DNA of 62,371 nt from an uncultured Lewinella sp. (GCA_913057785.1 CAJXPD010000018.1:1-62371), one strand, 5' to 3'; shown: positions 43,866 through 54,242, counted from the first letter of the stretch. Numbers and translations are program-made. The notes: generated by a model not told the origin, from the sequence alone.

Positions 43866-44249
43866 AATGGTGCATTGAATTGATTAGCGAATTAGGGCAT
43901 TGAGGTTATAGTATATGTAATAATGATCTCGATCGGAGACCAATAGCTCTTCTATTTAACCTATATCTATTTTGTAAATGGAGGTCGCGATAGATGTGTT
44001 TACTGTTGAGAGAAGACCCTCCTATTTCTGCAGTATCAATGGGCCGAAATGAGAACAGTTTTCGACAGTAGAACAATTAAATATTTAAATCCTATTAGCA
44101 GTTTCGAGTGGTAAAATACCAAAATTTGGGATAAATATAGGGGTGGGGATTTTCTCTACTGAATAGAAGAGAAAATATTCTTATGCTGATGTTTGATTAT
44201 CGATTGATTTTGCACAAATTTGAGCACTTTCAAAATAACTAGAGCAATT
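43866..44249. other. 384-bp divergent intergenic region
   Basis: Between BNR paralogue 1 (minus) and the RidA gene (plus). No ORF supported. A+T-rich in its right half. ATTTTCTCT (44149-44157) pairs with AGAGAAAAT (44168-44176), a 9-bp stem with a 10-nt loop. No full promoter match. Confidence 0.4.
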
Positions 44250-44714
44250 ATGAGTGCAGATCAACGTTTTAAGGCGCTGGGTAAACAGCTACCTCCTCCT
44301 CCCAAGCCTATCGGTGTTTATAAGCCCTTTCTTCAAGTTGGCAACCAGGTCTTGGTATCTGGCCACGGAACGTTTAAGCCGGATGGCACTTTGCTATTTG
44401 GACGAGTAGGGGATGATCTAGATATGGACCAGGGTAAACAGGCTGCTGAGTTGGTTGGCCTCGCGATCCTATCTACTTTAATCGATAATTTAGGGAGTTT
44501 AGACCGAATTGAACGAGTGGTGAAAGTACTGGGAATGGTTAATTGCATTTCCAGCTTTGAAAAGCACCCCTATGTGATTAATGGTTGTAGTGAACTGTTC
44601 GCTAAGGTTTGGGGAGAAGAGAAAGGAATTGGTGTGAGAAGTGCTGTTGGTATGGGCTCTTTACCAGATAATATACCAGTAGAGATCGAAGCGGCTTTTC
44701 TACTTAAATCATAA
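44250..44714 (+). CDS. RidA family (YjgF/YER057c/UK114) protein
   Basis: 154 aa from the ATG at 44250; a TTG at 44220 would add ten residues. The RidA fold is shown by LVSGHGTF, LSTLIDNLGSLDRIERVVKVLGMVNC and GIGVRSAVGMGSLPDNIPVEIEAAFLL, in which the Arg of VRSAVG and the Glu of PVEIE correspond to catalytic residues of RidA imine/enamine deaminases. It is slightly longer than E. coli RidA (128 aa), with an N-terminal extension (KALGKQLPPPPKP) of the later described RidA subgroup. Likely hydrolyses reactive enamines from PLP enzymes. Converges on the gene at 44739. Confidence 0.88.
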   Translation: MSADQRFKALGKQLPPPPKPIGVYKPFLQVGNQVLVSGHGTFKPDGTLLFGRVGDDLDMDQGKQAAELVGLAILSTLIDNLGSLDRIERVVKVLGMVNCISSFEKHPYVINGCSELFAKVWGEEKGIGVRSAVGMGSLPDNIPVEIEAAFLLKS

Positions 44715-44738
44715 TTTTTTACGGGATAGTAGCAATGA

Positions 44739-45236
44739 TCAATGGAGTGGGATTTTCTGGCCAAGTACTTCTTCAAAAAAGTGATGAAGGGTAAAAGTCT
44801 GCTCTGCACCTAACTTCTGGCCCAATTGACTACTAATGTACAAGCCGACGGCTGCGGCTGCCAGTACAGGCAAAGCCCAAAGGACGTTGGCTGATAGCCC
44901 CAGACTAAGTCTGGAAAAGCCAATGATACTCAGAAAGGTGGCTAGAATACTAATGGCCAAGTAGCTCATGGTAAAGAGTGTCCATACATTAGGTTTTGGG
45001 CCATACCTGCCTCTGATTAAGGTTTCATCCTCTTCCTGGTCCAGTAATATACTGAGTTGCGGCGACCAATAATGCGCTTCCTCTGGTAATACCCTGAGAA
45101 TAATGTGCCCATCAATAGCAATGCCATGACACTTGGGAGGCTGTTCCTCTAGGGCCTTTTGCAAGCGGGCTATTATCGTCTGTCGATCTACAGGACTTGT
45201 CGCCCGGAATCGTGGTCTTATTCGAAAACTGGTCAT
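44739..45236 (-). CDS. Two-helix membrane protein of unknown function
   Basis: 165 aa. A soluble N-terminal half (FRIRPRFRATSPVDRQTIIARLQKAL, then GHIILRVLPEEAHYWSPQLSI) leads into GRYGPKPNVWTLFTMSYLA and two transmembrane helices (about 88-106 and 118-135), ending in a short cytoplasmic tail. The GRYGPKPNVWTLFM-type motif occurs in small Bacteroidota proteins without a described function. Stop is 24 nt from that of the converging RidA gene. Confidence 0.6.
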   Translation of the reverse strand: MTSFRIRPRFRATSPVDRQTIIARLQKALEEQPPKCHGIAIDGHIILRVLPEEAHYWSPQLSILLDQEEDETLIRGRYGPKPNVWTLFTMSYLAISILATFLSIIGFSRLSLGLSANVLWALPVLAAAAVGLYISSQLGQKLGAEQTFTLHHFFEEVLGQKIPLH

Positions 45237-45453
45237 GTGCTTTACAAGGTACTCAGAATTAAGGTACTATCTGGTGATTTTCATCACCCGAAGAAAGAAG
45301 TGCGACCACAAGAGCGCTCTGGATAAGTGAATCCAGTATTTGTAATTCAAGTGTTGGAGATACATACTAGTGTCTAAAATCAAAAAAATAGAAAACGACT
45401 TCTTACTCAAAGCCTGAATGAGTTTCTATCTTCAGGGGACAAAAAAATGATTT

Positions 45454-48400
45454 ATGCCAAAAATACTTTCTTTTGCCATTCTCTTGCTGGGGATGTGCTG
45501 TCTGCCCATATTTGGCCAATCTCAAGATAAGTCCAAAGCAGATAATGAAAAATCAGAAACGGATTACCTAAGTAAACTTACATACCGATCAGTAGGTCCC
45601 TCTCGAGGAGGAAGGGTCACCACTGTCACTGGAATTCCAGATCAACCCTTTACCTTCTTCATGGGAGCAACGGGGGGAGGTGTTTGGAAGACTGAGGATG
45701 CAGGAACTACATGGAAAAATATTTCTGATGGGCAAATTGAGGCAGGTTCCATTGGAGCCATTGCTGTTGCTCCTTCCGATCAAAATACCATTTATGTCGG
45801 GACGGGGGAATCTTGTCCCCGCGGAAACGTATCCCCCGGAATAGGGATGTACAAATCGACGGATGGTGGTAAGAAGTGGAAGCATGCAGGTTTGCCAGCC
45901 GCAGGCCAGATCGGAAAGGTTATAGTTCATCCCGAAAATCACAATTGGGTATATGTTGCAGCGCTCGGAAATATCTTTGGTCCTAATAAGGAAAGAGGGG
46001 TATATCGAACCAAAGATGGTGGAGTACAATGGGAGCAAGTGCTATATCTAAACGACTCAGTCGGGGCCATCGACCTTACCATTAATCCACATAACCCTAG
46101 GGAAATTTATGCAGCTATGTGGCGTGCCGAACGGAAGCCTTGGACTTTAATTGACGGGGACGAGAACGGAGGAATTTGGAAAACGATGGATGGGGGAGAC
46201 AACTGGAATAAACTAGAAGGAGGTTTGCCAAAAGGGAAGGTCGGGAAAATTGGCTTAGCGCTATCACCTGTGAAACCAGACCGGGTTTGGGCCATCATCG
46301 CTGCGGAAGAGGAAGAAGAAGCGGGCTTGTACCGAACTGACAACGCAGGTCAATCTTGGGAACGGGTTTCAAGAGATCACAAATTGAGACAAAGAGCTTG
46401 GTACTATAATCATGTTACGGCAGATCCTCAGGACGAAAACACCGTCTACATTTGCAATGTGAATTTCTTTAAATCTATCGATGGAGGGAAGAATTTTGAT
46501 TTCCAGATCCGGGTTCCTCATGGAGATAATCATGGATTATGGATCAACCCCAACAACACCAAGATCATGGTACAGTCGAATGATGGTGGCGCCTGTGTCA
46601 GTTTGAATGGTGGGGAATCTTGGTCAACACAGCGCAATCAACCTACTGCTCAATTCTACCGAGTAACCGTAGATAATCAATTTCCTTATCGTCTTTATGC
46701 CGGCCAACAAGATAATAGTACCATTACGGTACCTAGCCATTCTATACCTGGTATTACGCCTTATCAACATTGGTTTAGTGTCGGGGGGAGTGAATGTGGA
46801 GATGTGGGTATTAACCCACAAAACCCGGACGTAGTATGGGCAGGAAGCTATAGTGGGGAGATTACCATCATGAATCGTAAAACTGGTCAGGTGCGACAAG
46901 TGACTGCATATCCACACTATACTGAAGGAACAGAACAGAGGGATCTAAAGTATCGCTGGCAATGGAATTTTCCCATCTTGGTGTCAGCCCATCAAGCAGG
47001 GCATATTTACCATACCTCGAACTTCGTTCATCGCACCACGGATGATGGGCAAACCTGGGAGCGTATCAGCCCAGATTTGACGCGGCAATTGGATCAATAC
47101 CATGATATCCCAGGCGGCCCCATCCAACATGATGGAACCGGAGTAGAGATTTATAGTACCATTTTTGCTTTCGAAGAATCCCCACATCAAACTGGCGAGT
47201 TTTGGGCAGGGAGTGATGATGGTCTATTGCACATATCCCAAGATAATGGCGAGAGTTGGCAAAACATTACGCCGCCCGGTATGCCTGAAGAGGGTACGAT
47301 CAATAAGATCGAGATTAGTTCGCATAGTCCAGGGCGTGCTTTCGTAGCGGTGTATAATTATCGATACCAGGATTTTACCCCCTACTTATATCGAACCGAT
47401 GATTATGGGAAAACCTGGAAGTCTTTGGTTAATGGAAAAAATGGTATTCCATCTGATCATTTCATCAGAGCAATCGCAGAAGATCCGGATCGAAAAGGCT
47501 TGCTGTATGTCGGAACGGAGTTCGGCATGTATGTGTCTTTTGATGATGGCAAAAGTTGGCAATCTTTTCAACAGAACTTACCCCATGTACCCATCACTGA
47601 TATTGAGGTGCATGAAAAAGACCTAGTATTGAGCACGCAAGGCCGCTCTTTCTGGATCATGGATGATCTAAGTCCATTGCACCAAATAGATACCAAGCAG
47701 TTGGCCAGCAAAAATGTGTTTTTTGCGCCTAGACCGGCTATCCGTACCAATGTGAGTGGCTACCGTGCTAATATTCACCTTTATCTCCAAGAGAAGCCCT
47801 CTAAGGAAAATCCGGTAGAGATCAATATCACAGATACCGCGGGCAAGTTGGTTCGAAAACTCTCCACCACCGCAAAGGCTAAGTTGAATCGAATTAAACT
47901 GAAAAAAGGATTTAATACGGTAACTTGGGATCTAAGACATCACGGACCGGAATTGGTTAAAGATTTGGTCACCATGGTGATTCGCAACCCCTCTCCTGGC
48001 CCTTGGGCAGTACCTGGATCATACAACGTTGAGGTGAACCATGGTGACTGGGAGGCTCAGCAGAAGTTGGAGCTTAAAGCTGACCCTAGATGGACAGATG
48101 TATCGAAGGCTGATTATGAGGCGCAGTTAGTGCTAGCTTATGAGGTTCAAGATATCATTTCGGATGCTCATCGCAGGATTAAAAACATTCGATCGGTGAA
48201 AGATCAAATGGAGCGAACGAGTACGCTGGCAGTTAAAGCAGGGAAAACAGAGGCATTAGAGGCTTTATCTAAGAACATCACTGAGCAACTGGATTCGATA
48301 GAAAATCAGCTCATTCAGAACAAAGCTGAAGTAAGTCAGGATAATATCAACTATCCTCGTGTTTTTAGTAACCATATAGGCCGATTGTACAGTGTCTTGG

Positions 48401-48582
48401 TGAATGCCCACCATCGGCCTACCGGCGGTGTGGTCGAACGCTTTGAAGACCTCAAAATAGAGTATCAAAAGATCGTAGCCCAGTACGATTCCGTTTTTGC
48501 AAGTTCAATTCGCAAGTTCAATACGATGCTGGAAGGAGAACGAGTAGATCGGATTATTGTCCCCGAACGCGTAAGGCCATAA
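45454..48582 (+). CDS. BNR/sortilin-like beta-propeller protein, paralogue 2
   Basis: 1042 aa, signal peptide (FAILLLGMCCLPIFGQ). Same layout as paralogue 1: two BNR propellers with KTEDAGTTW, KSTDGGKKW, RTKDGGVQW, KTMDGGDNW, VSLNGGESW, RTTDDGQTW, ISQDNGESW and VSFDDGKSW, then a FlgD-like domain (about 800-905, PGSYNVEVNHGDWEAQQKL) and a helical tail. The closeness in length and sequence order points to duplication. Transcribed alone and ended by the terminator at 48616. The start ATG at 45454 begins the signal peptide; no ribosome binding site is obvious, which is usual here. Confidence 0.88.
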   Translation: MPKILSFAILLLGMCCLPIFGQSQDKSKADNEKSETDYLSKLTYRSVGPSRGGRVTTVTGIPDQPFTFFMGATGGGVWKTEDAGTTWKNISDGQIEAGSIGAIAVAPSDQNTIYVGTGESCPRGNVSPGIGMYKSTDGGKKWKHAGLPAAGQIGKVIVHPENHNWVYVAALGNIFGPNKERGVYRTKDGGVQWEQVLYLNDSVGAIDLTINPHNPREIYAAMWRAERKPWTLIDGDENGGIWKTMDGGDNWNKLEGGLPKGKVGKIGLALSPVKPDRVWAIIAAEEEEEAGLYRTDNAGQSWERVSRDHKLRQRAWYYNHVTADPQDENTVYICNVNFFKSIDGGKNFDFQIRVPHGDNHGLWINPNNTKIMVQSNDGGACVSLNGGESWSTQRNQPTAQFYRVTVDNQFPYRLYAGQQDNSTITVPSHSIPGITPYQHWFSVGGSECGDVGINPQNPDVVWAGSYSGEITIMNRKTGQVRQVTAYPHYTEGTEQRDLKYRWQWNFPILVSAHQAGHIYHTSNFVHRTTDDGQTWERISPDLTRQLDQYHDIPGGPIQHDGTGVEIYSTIFAFEESPHQTGEFWAGSDDGLLHISQDNGESWQNITPPGMPEEGTINKIEISSHSPGRAFVAVYNYRYQDFTPYLYRTDDYGKTWKSLVNGKNGIPSDHFIRAIAEDPDRKGLLYVGTEFGMYVSFDDGKSWQSFQQNLPHVPITDIEVHEKDLVLSTQGRSFWIMDDLSPLHQIDTKQLASKNVFFAPRPAIRTNVSGYRANIHLYLQEKPSKENPVEINITDTAGKLVRKLSTTAKAKLNRIKLKKGFNTVTWDLRHHGPELVKDLVTMVIRNPSPGPWAVPGSYNVEVNHGDWEAQQKLELKADPRWTDVSKADYEAQLVLAYEVQDIISDAHRRIKNIRSVKDQMERTSTLAVKAGKTEALEALSKNITEQLDSIENQLIQNKAEVSQDNINYPRVFSNHIGRLYSVLVNAHHRPTGGVVERFEDLKIEYQKIVAQYDSVFASSIRKFNTMLEGERVDRIIVPERVRP

Positions 48583-48615
48583 TAAATAATCAAACCTAAG
48601 TTTGGTCTAGCATTT

Positions 48616-48669
48616 GCGGCCCAGGTCCTTATTCCTCAAGCAAAACGGGATTATTGGGACCTGGGCCGC
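48616..48669 (+). terminator. Intrinsic terminator of BNR paralogue 2
   Basis: GCGGCCCAGGTCC (48616-48628) with GGACCTGGGCCGC (48657-48669), 13 bp, 28-nt loop with a smaller internal pairing (ATTCC/GGGAT), followed by TCCGTTTTTAA on the plus strand. Confidence 0.82.
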
Positions 48670-48804
48670 TCCGTTTTTAACCATTCGATGAAGAGCATTA
48701 GTTCGTTTTTAGCGGTGCAGCCTTCAAAATAGTCTGCTTGTCTATAAAACTTGAAAGCAGGTAGAATCCTTTATTACTTAGGTGTACTAAAGACCAGTTT
48801 AGTT

Positions 48805-49761
48805 ATGAATGAGCATTCTCATCAGGTTATAGAGAAATATGTCGCAGGCGGATCAAAGACCAGCTCTTCTTTCGCTATTGCTAGGACGTCCCAAAGTAGC
48901 ATCAAAGTTCCAGAGAATTGGTGGTCGGCTTTCCACCTTTCAGGTTGGAGAGGCAAACTATTACTAGCCATTTTCCCCGGAATATTTGTAGCACTGTTCC
49001 TAAATATATTCCAACCCTTTACCGTCAATAATCAAGATGGAAGCTGGACCTTCTCACTATTGATTGCTGGATATGGGGTATTGGCTACTTTGATCATTTT
49101 GGTGACCGAGTTTGTGATCAGGCCCATGAGCAACCATTGGTTTGGGGTGAAGGAGGAGGGGATATGGGTTGAGTTATTTTGGTACTTCTGGCATTTCGTG
49201 ACGGTGGCTATTGGAATGATGTTATATCGGGTTTTTCTTTGTCATGGCACCTTATTCTGGCCTCCCCTTGCGGAAGTAATGACCATGCTGTATCGTACCC
49301 TCATGATCGGATTCATACCGATGATCTTACTGATGATGGCACGAAAAGTAAAGCAACAGAGGACACTGATTCGGAATTTGGATCATCAAGTTCCTGTTCC
49401 AGGAAAGATCTTATTGAGTGGAGAAAATGGAAAAGAACAATTGCTATTGAATTCAGAGGATCTACTATACATCAGCAGTAGTGACAATTACGTGGAAGTC
49501 CACTATGAGCAGAAGGGACAATTGCGAAGAATGATTTTACGCTCCACCATGACTCGCATGGAGGCCTTATTACAAACACAGGCTCATATCGTTCGTTCTC
49601 ATCGCTCCTACATTGTCAATTTACATCAAATTGCTTCTTTTCGTGCAAAAGGAAAGGGACTACAGCTCTCTCTAAGGCAACGGGATCACTCGATTCCTGT
49701 GTCCTCAAAGTATAAGGATCGAGTACTTTCGAAGATTCAACGGTCAAACGTCCCTGTATAA
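48805..49761 (+). CDS. Membrane-anchored LytTR DNA-binding regulator
   Basis: 318 aa from the ATG at 48805; a TTG at 48751 would add 18 residues. Four transmembrane helices (LLLAIFPGIFVALFLNIF, WTFSLLIAGYGVLATLIILV, FWYFWHFVTVAIGMMLYRVF, MIGFIPMILLMMA), then a C-terminal LytTR domain (about 215-318) with LLYISSSDNYVEVHY, MTRMEALLQTQAHIVRSHRSYIVNL and PVSSKYKDRV. Such fusions are common in Bacteroidota and sense the membrane or bind a signal while regulating nearby genes. No histidine kinase partner is adjacent. Confidence 0.88.
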   Translation: MNEHSHQVIEKYVAGGSKTSSSFAIARTSQSSIKVPENWWSAFHLSGWRGKLLLAIFPGIFVALFLNIFQPFTVNNQDGSWTFSLLIAGYGVLATLIILVTEFVIRPMSNHWFGVKEEGIWVELFWYFWHFVTVAIGMMLYRVFLCHGTLFWPPLAEVMTMLYRTLMIGFIPMILLMMARKVKQQRTLIRNLDHQVPVPGKILLSGENGKEQLLLNSEDLLYISSSDNYVEVHYEQKGQLRRMILRSTMTRMEALLQTQAHIVRSHRSYIVNLHQIASFRAKGKGLQLSLRQRDHSIPVSSKYKDRVLSKIQRSNVPV

Positions 49762-49850
49762 AGCCAAATAGCCCAATTTCTGGATTGACTCCATCAATCA
49801 GCCTAGTATTGTGATGTTGAATGTATCATAACTTATTAATCACCTGATCG

Positions 49851-51545
49851 ATGAGAACAGTCTATGCCTGTATACTTTTTCACTTGTTTCTATTACCATT
49901 AGAAACTATTGCCCAAGTAGTCCAACTGAATGAAGTTGGGTTTACCAACGCTGAGGGCATCTACCTCGAAGCTGATATTTACCTTCCGGATACGACTCAG
50001 CCTCATACTACTATTTTGTTACGGACTCCTTATGGGAAATTCCAATATAAGAATGTAGGACAGTTTTTTGCCAGTAAGGGTTATGCCACAGTCATTCAAG
50101 ATGTACGTGGCAAGTTTGGTTCCTCTGGTGATTTTTTCCCTTTTCAGCATGAGCGAAAAGACGGACTGTCTACTTTAGATTGGATCTCAGAACAAACTTG
50201 GAGTAGTGGGGAAATTGGAATGTTTGGGGTTTCTTATCCCGCTTTTTGTGCTTTAACCCTAGCAGCAGATCAGCACCCTGCCTTGAAAACCATCGTCAAT
50301 ATTTCTGGTTGGGTAGAGCCTGCGGATATGGCCATAGATGGAGGAGCCATGCACCTCCTGCTTAATCTTCCCTGGCTACTACACGAGGAAACCCTCACAC
50401 GCCGAAACTTGGAAGATTATGATCTAGATAGTCTTTTACACTATTTACCTATAAAGGATGCTTTACGAAGTGTAGGTATCGAAAGTAGAGCCTGGGAAAA
50501 TAGTGGTACGCTAGATCAGCTCAATCAAGACTATAACTATAATAAGGTAGATATCCCTATTCTACACCTTTGTGGAGCTTACGACTTTGTGAAAAAGGGA
50601 ACTTTGAAAACCTATGAAGCCTTGCGTAAAAGAAGGAAAAGGCATCAAAAACTAATTTTTGGTCCTTGGTTCCATAATCAATATCTGACATCCCTTACGG
50701 AGGTGGGGATGTTGGAATGTGGTGACAAAGCAGAAATGGGATATGATGCTTTATTGGAGGAGGCGGTGAAGTGGTTTGATCAATATTTGAAAGAAACGAA
50801 GCCCCAGGCTGATCCATTTCCTGCTCCCGAGGTATTTGCACTAATGGCAAATGAGTGGCAACCCTTGCCTCAGTTTTTGCAAGACACGAACTGCAAAGAA
50901 AACTGGTACATTCAAAGCGAAACAGCTGCCAATACTCGATTTGGAGGAGGAATACTATCACGCAAGGCTGCTCCTGATAACTCAACGGGACAATTCGTAT
51001 TTGACCCTTATAAACCCGTTCCAACCAATGGTGGGGCGAACTTCCATTTCTTTCCAGCGCAATTGGGCGTAAGAGATCAAGCGGAACTGGAAGAGAGGGA
51101 AGATGTCTTGGTCTACACCAGTGAGGTATTCACGCAAAGCAGACTATTGGCAGGTCAGATCGAATTCCGAATGTTTGCTGCCACAGATGGACCTGATACC
51201 GATTTCACAGCCAAGCTAGTATTAGTAGATGGAGAAGGCATCGCCATGAATATGGCAGATGGAATAATACGGGGCAGATACCGCCATGGTAGAGACCAAG
51301 AAGCCCTACTGGTTCCCAACAAGATCTATGAATACTGGATTGATCTGGGAGTAACGAGCTTTGAGATTCCCGTTGGGTATCGTATAAGACTGGAAATTAG
51401 TAGTAGTAACTTTCCAAAGTATGATCGAAATTCTAATACGGAGATAGATGCCTTTGAGGCCAAAATTCTACGTCGGGCTCAACAAACTATTTACGCCGGG
51501 CCGGAATACCCTACTCAGTTAATCCTACCATTCATTTGTAAATAA
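49851..51545 (+). CDS. Secreted CocE/NonD (X-Pro dipeptidyl-peptidase S15) hydrolase
   Basis: 564 aa, signal peptide (LFHLFLLPLETIAQ). Alpha/beta hydrolase with nucleophile Ser128 in GMFGVSYPAF, a general-acid Asp in HLCGAYDFVKKG, a catalytic His in GPWFHNQ, and the C-terminal jelly-roll domain of S15/CocE proteins (FTAKLVLVDGEGIAMNMADG, then PVGYRIRLEISSSNFPKYDRN). Cuts amides or esters such as X-Pro peptides or acyl groups. 14 nt upstream of the TPR gene and in line with the D-aminoacylase-like gene, so the three probably form an operon. Confidence 0.88.
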   Translation: MRTVYACILFHLFLLPLETIAQVVQLNEVGFTNAEGIYLEADIYLPDTTQPHTTILLRTPYGKFQYKNVGQFFASKGYATVIQDVRGKFGSSGDFFPFQHERKDGLSTLDWISEQTWSSGEIGMFGVSYPAFCALTLAADQHPALKTIVNISGWVEPADMAIDGGAMHLLLNLPWLLHEETLTRRNLEDYDLDSLLHYLPIKDALRSVGIESRAWENSGTLDQLNQDYNYNKVDIPILHLCGAYDFVKKGTLKTYEALRKRRKRHQKLIFGPWFHNQYLTSLTEVGMLECGDKAEMGYDALLEEAVKWFDQYLKETKPQADPFPAPEVFALMANEWQPLPQFLQDTNCKENWYIQSETAANTRFGGGILSRKAAPDNSTGQFVFDPYKPVPTNGGANFHFFPAQLGVRDQAELEEREDVLVYTSEVFTQSRLLAGQIEFRMFAATDGPDTDFTAKLVLVDGEGIAMNMADGIIRGRYRHGRDQEALLVPNKIYEYWIDLGVTSFEIPVGYRIRLEISSSNFPKYDRNSNTEIDAFEAKILRRAQQTIYAGPEYPTQLILPFICK

Positions 51546-51559
51546 TTAAATCAACCGAA

Positions 51560-52531
51560 ATGTTATCAAGAAATTCTTTAGGCTTTTGCCTAGGGCTACT
51601 TTTTCTATGTGCCTCATTACAGGCACAATCCTTAACCGTAGCACATGATCTGTTGGATAAAGAACAGTTTGTCCAAGCGCAACAGGAGTTGGAACGACTA
51701 CTAGGGAAGTCTCCTGATAATTTAGAGGCTCAACTTTTATTAGGGCAAGCTCAATATGGCCAGTCCAATTTTGATCAAGCCATTAAAACACTGAAGCCTT
51801 TACGAAGTAGTTTGAAGACCCGTGCAAGCCTTTTCTTTTGGTTGGGGCAATCCTATAAAGGGAAGCTTTTGGCTACAGAAAACTTTCTAGAAAAGGGAGT
51901 GTTATCGTCGAAAGTGAAGGAATACTTGGAAAAAGCCATCGATTTAGACCCTAAACATGCCGATGCTCGAGAATCCATCGCATTTTTCTACTTCTCTGCT
52001 CCTGGAATAGCAGGAGGTAGCAAAAAGAAGGCCTTCCAACAGATAGAAGCGCTAAAATCTCTAGATCCGAGGCGTAGTTATGTCCTAGCAGGGAATTTGT
52101 ACCGGCAGAATAAGGATTATCCTGCAGCTATCAATGCTTATCAGGCATTGATAAACCTAGAACCTACTGAAGCCAATTGGCCATTCTTAATGGGTTTTTG
52201 CTATCAAATGATGGAGGACTATGCACAAGCATTTTCATTTTTTGAACAGGCGGTGGGATTAGATGATGAAAAAGCAGGCGCCTACTATCAATTTGCCCGA
52301 ACTGGCGTGTTGTCAAAAAAGCGGATACAACAGTCCATTGCCTACATGCAATACTTTCTAAATCTCAATTATCCTAAAAGTTATCCTCGTGCATCCGCCT
52401 ACTGGCGTCTTGGCATGTTGTATGAAATCAATGGTGAGAGGGATAAAGCCATTGAAGCTTATGATAGTGGCTTGGCCTTAGATTCTACGAATGAAAACCT
52501 GGTAAAAGCTCGGAAAGCCCTGAAAGAATAG
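51560..52531 (+). CDS. Secreted TPR-repeat protein
   Basis: 323 aa, signal peptide (LGFCLGLLFLCASLQAQ). Tetratricopeptide repeats are clear: PDNLEAQLLLGQAQYGQSNF, KVKEYLEKAIDLDPKHADAR, KDYPAAINAYQALINLEP, DYAQAFSFFEQAVGLDDEKAG and DKAIEAYDSGLALDSTNE. A middle segment (GSKKKAFQQIEALKSL) is typical of periplasmic TPR scaffolds. Likely binds partners from the neighbouring hydrolase genes, with which it is cotranscribed (14 nt before, 41 nt after). Confidence 0.88.
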   Translation: MLSRNSLGFCLGLLFLCASLQAQSLTVAHDLLDKEQFVQAQQELERLLGKSPDNLEAQLLLGQAQYGQSNFDQAIKTLKPLRSSLKTRASLFFWLGQSYKGKLLATENFLEKGVLSSKVKEYLEKAIDLDPKHADARESIAFFYFSAPGIAGGSKKKAFQQIEALKSLDPRRSYVLAGNLYRQNKDYPAAINAYQALINLEPTEANWPFLMGFCYQMMEDYAQAFSFFEQAVGLDDEKAGAYYQFARTGVLSKKRIQQSIAYMQYFLNLNYPKSYPRASAYWRLGMLYEINGERDKAIEAYDSGLALDSTNENLVKARKALKE

Positions 52532-52572
52532 CAGTGAATCTCGTAAGTTTAGGGAAATAACAGACCAAACTT

Positions 52573-54156
52573 ATGAGAAACCAACTGCTATTCCTCTTCT
52601 TTGGCCTCCTCCTCCTCGCTTGTAATTCTGTAGATCATTATGATTTAATCATTCGAAATGGTGCTGTATATGATGGCAGTGGAACACCAGCAATAACTGA
52701 GGATGTAGCTATCCTGGATGGAAAAATTGTAAAAGTCTCCAAATCCATCAAAGGAACAGCTACTAGGGAGTTAGATGCTACAGGGCTTGTGGTTAGCCCT
52801 GGCTTTATTGATGTACATACCCATGCTGAACCCTTACCCTTAATGCCTCGGGCAGAGAGTCATTTGAGACAAGGTGTGACGACCTCACTCGGAGGACCAG
52901 ATGGTGGCTGCCCCTTGCCCATGGGAGCTTATCTGGATAGTCTGGAATCTCAAACAGTAGGCATTAATATTGCCTATTTAGTGGGGCACAATACGGTACG
53001 TAATCATGTAATGGGCTTAGAGAACCGAGCTCCTACGTCTGCCGAATTGGATAGTATGAAAGCTTTGATCAAGAAGAGTATGATAGAAGGGGCTTTTGGT
53101 ATTTCTACAGGTTTAAAATATCTACCTGGAACCTACGCTAAATTGGATGAAGTAGTAGCGCTATCACAAGTTGCCTCTGCACAGGGAGGCTTTTATACCT
53201 CGCATTTAAGAGAAGAAGGTCTGGGTTTATTGGATGGGGTGGGAGAAGCGATTCAGATCGCAGAGCAAGCCGATATCCCGGTTGTATTGACCCACCACAA
53301 AGTGGTAGGAGCGCCGATGTGGGGCTCAAGCACTAAGACTTTGTCTATGGTGGATGAAGCTCGCGAAAAGGGTCTTAATGTTATGATTGATCAATATCCC
53401 TATACCGCTAGTTTTACCAGCCTGAGTATTTTAATCCCGGCTTGGTCTATGGCCGATGATCGATACGAAGGGTTTGCTAAACGCTGTGAAGATCCAGTAC
53501 TTCGAGATAGTATCAAACGCGGCATCATCCAAAATTTGATTAATGATCGGGGAGGGAATGATTTAAGGCGTGTACAGTTCTCCAGGTTTGATTGGAAACC
53601 AGAATTCGACGGGAAAACCTTGTACGACTGGGCTATAGCTGAAGGTTTGGAACCTACTATGGAGAATGGTGCCGAGCTAATTATTCAAGCGCAGATACAC
53701 CGTGGGGCCCGGTGCATTTTCCATGCCATGTCGGAGGAGGATGTAGATAGGATTATGCAGCACCCCTTTACCATGGTGGCCTCTGATGGACGATACACTG
53801 CCATGGGAAAAGGACACCCTCATCCTAGAAACTACGGAACCTTTCCCAGGGTATTAGGCCATTTCGTTCGAGAAAAGAAGGTATTGAGTTTAGAAGAAGC
53901 CATTCGTAAAATGACGAGCCTACCGGCGAGTTTGATGGGCTTAACAGACCGAGGGGAAATCGCGGAAGGTCAATTTGCCGATATTACTATATTCGATCCA
54001 GAAACGATTAGTGATAAAGGTACTTTTACTGATCCACATCATTACCCCGAAGGAATAAAGTGGGTCATTGTCAATGGAGAGATTACAGTAGATGGAGAAG
54101 ATTATATTGATGCTCGTGCCGGGATGGTGCTTAGGGGACCGGCTTACAATCGATAG
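52573..54156 (+). CDS. N-acyl-D-amino-acid deacylase-like amidohydrolase (lipoprotein)
   Basis: 527 aa; lipobox LLLAC with Cys17. Amidohydrolase-superfamily barrel: DLIIRNGAVYDGSGTP, the HxH metal motif His82/His84 in VHTHAEP, GVTTSLGGPDGG, a His in YTSHLREEG, another in VVLTHHKVVG and the Asp in MVASDGRY. The D-aminoacylase group removes acyl groups from D-amino acids. The Cys seen in the classic zinc site is replaced by Asp/Gly in GGPDGG. Third gene of the CocE-TPR operon. Paralogous to the gene at 59341. Confidence 0.86.
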   Translation: MRNQLLFLFFGLLLLACNSVDHYDLIIRNGAVYDGSGTPAITEDVAILDGKIVKVSKSIKGTATRELDATGLVVSPGFIDVHTHAEPLPLMPRAESHLRQGVTTSLGGPDGGCPLPMGAYLDSLESQTVGINIAYLVGHNTVRNHVMGLENRAPTSAELDSMKALIKKSMIEGAFGISTGLKYLPGTYAKLDEVVALSQVASAQGGFYTSHLREEGLGLLDGVGEAIQIAEQADIPVVLTHHKVVGAPMWGSSTKTLSMVDEAREKGLNVMIDQYPYTASFTSLSILIPAWSMADDRYEGFAKRCEDPVLRDSIKRGIIQNLINDRGGNDLRRVQFSRFDWKPEFDGKTLYDWAIAEGLEPTMENGAELIIQAQIHRGARCIFHAMSEEDVDRIMQHPFTMVASDGRYTAMGKGHPHPRNYGTFPRVLGHFVREKKVLSLEEAIRKMTSLPASLMGLTDRGEIAEGQFADITIFDPETISDKGTFTDPHHYPEGIKWVIVNGEITVDGEDYIDARAGMVLRGPAYNR

Positions 54157-54242
54157 CCCCGTTTCTTAGGAGAAAAAATAGTTTTTGCTAGGGGCTTTGG
54201 GGCGGCAACGATATATTGGTCCTTCAATTAAATCAGCTTGTT

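Noticed and set aside
40716..48582. Reading the BNR proteins as sialidases or glycoside hydrolases
   Set aside because: BNR/Asp boxes are structural; the Arg triad and catalytic acids of sialidases were not recognised.
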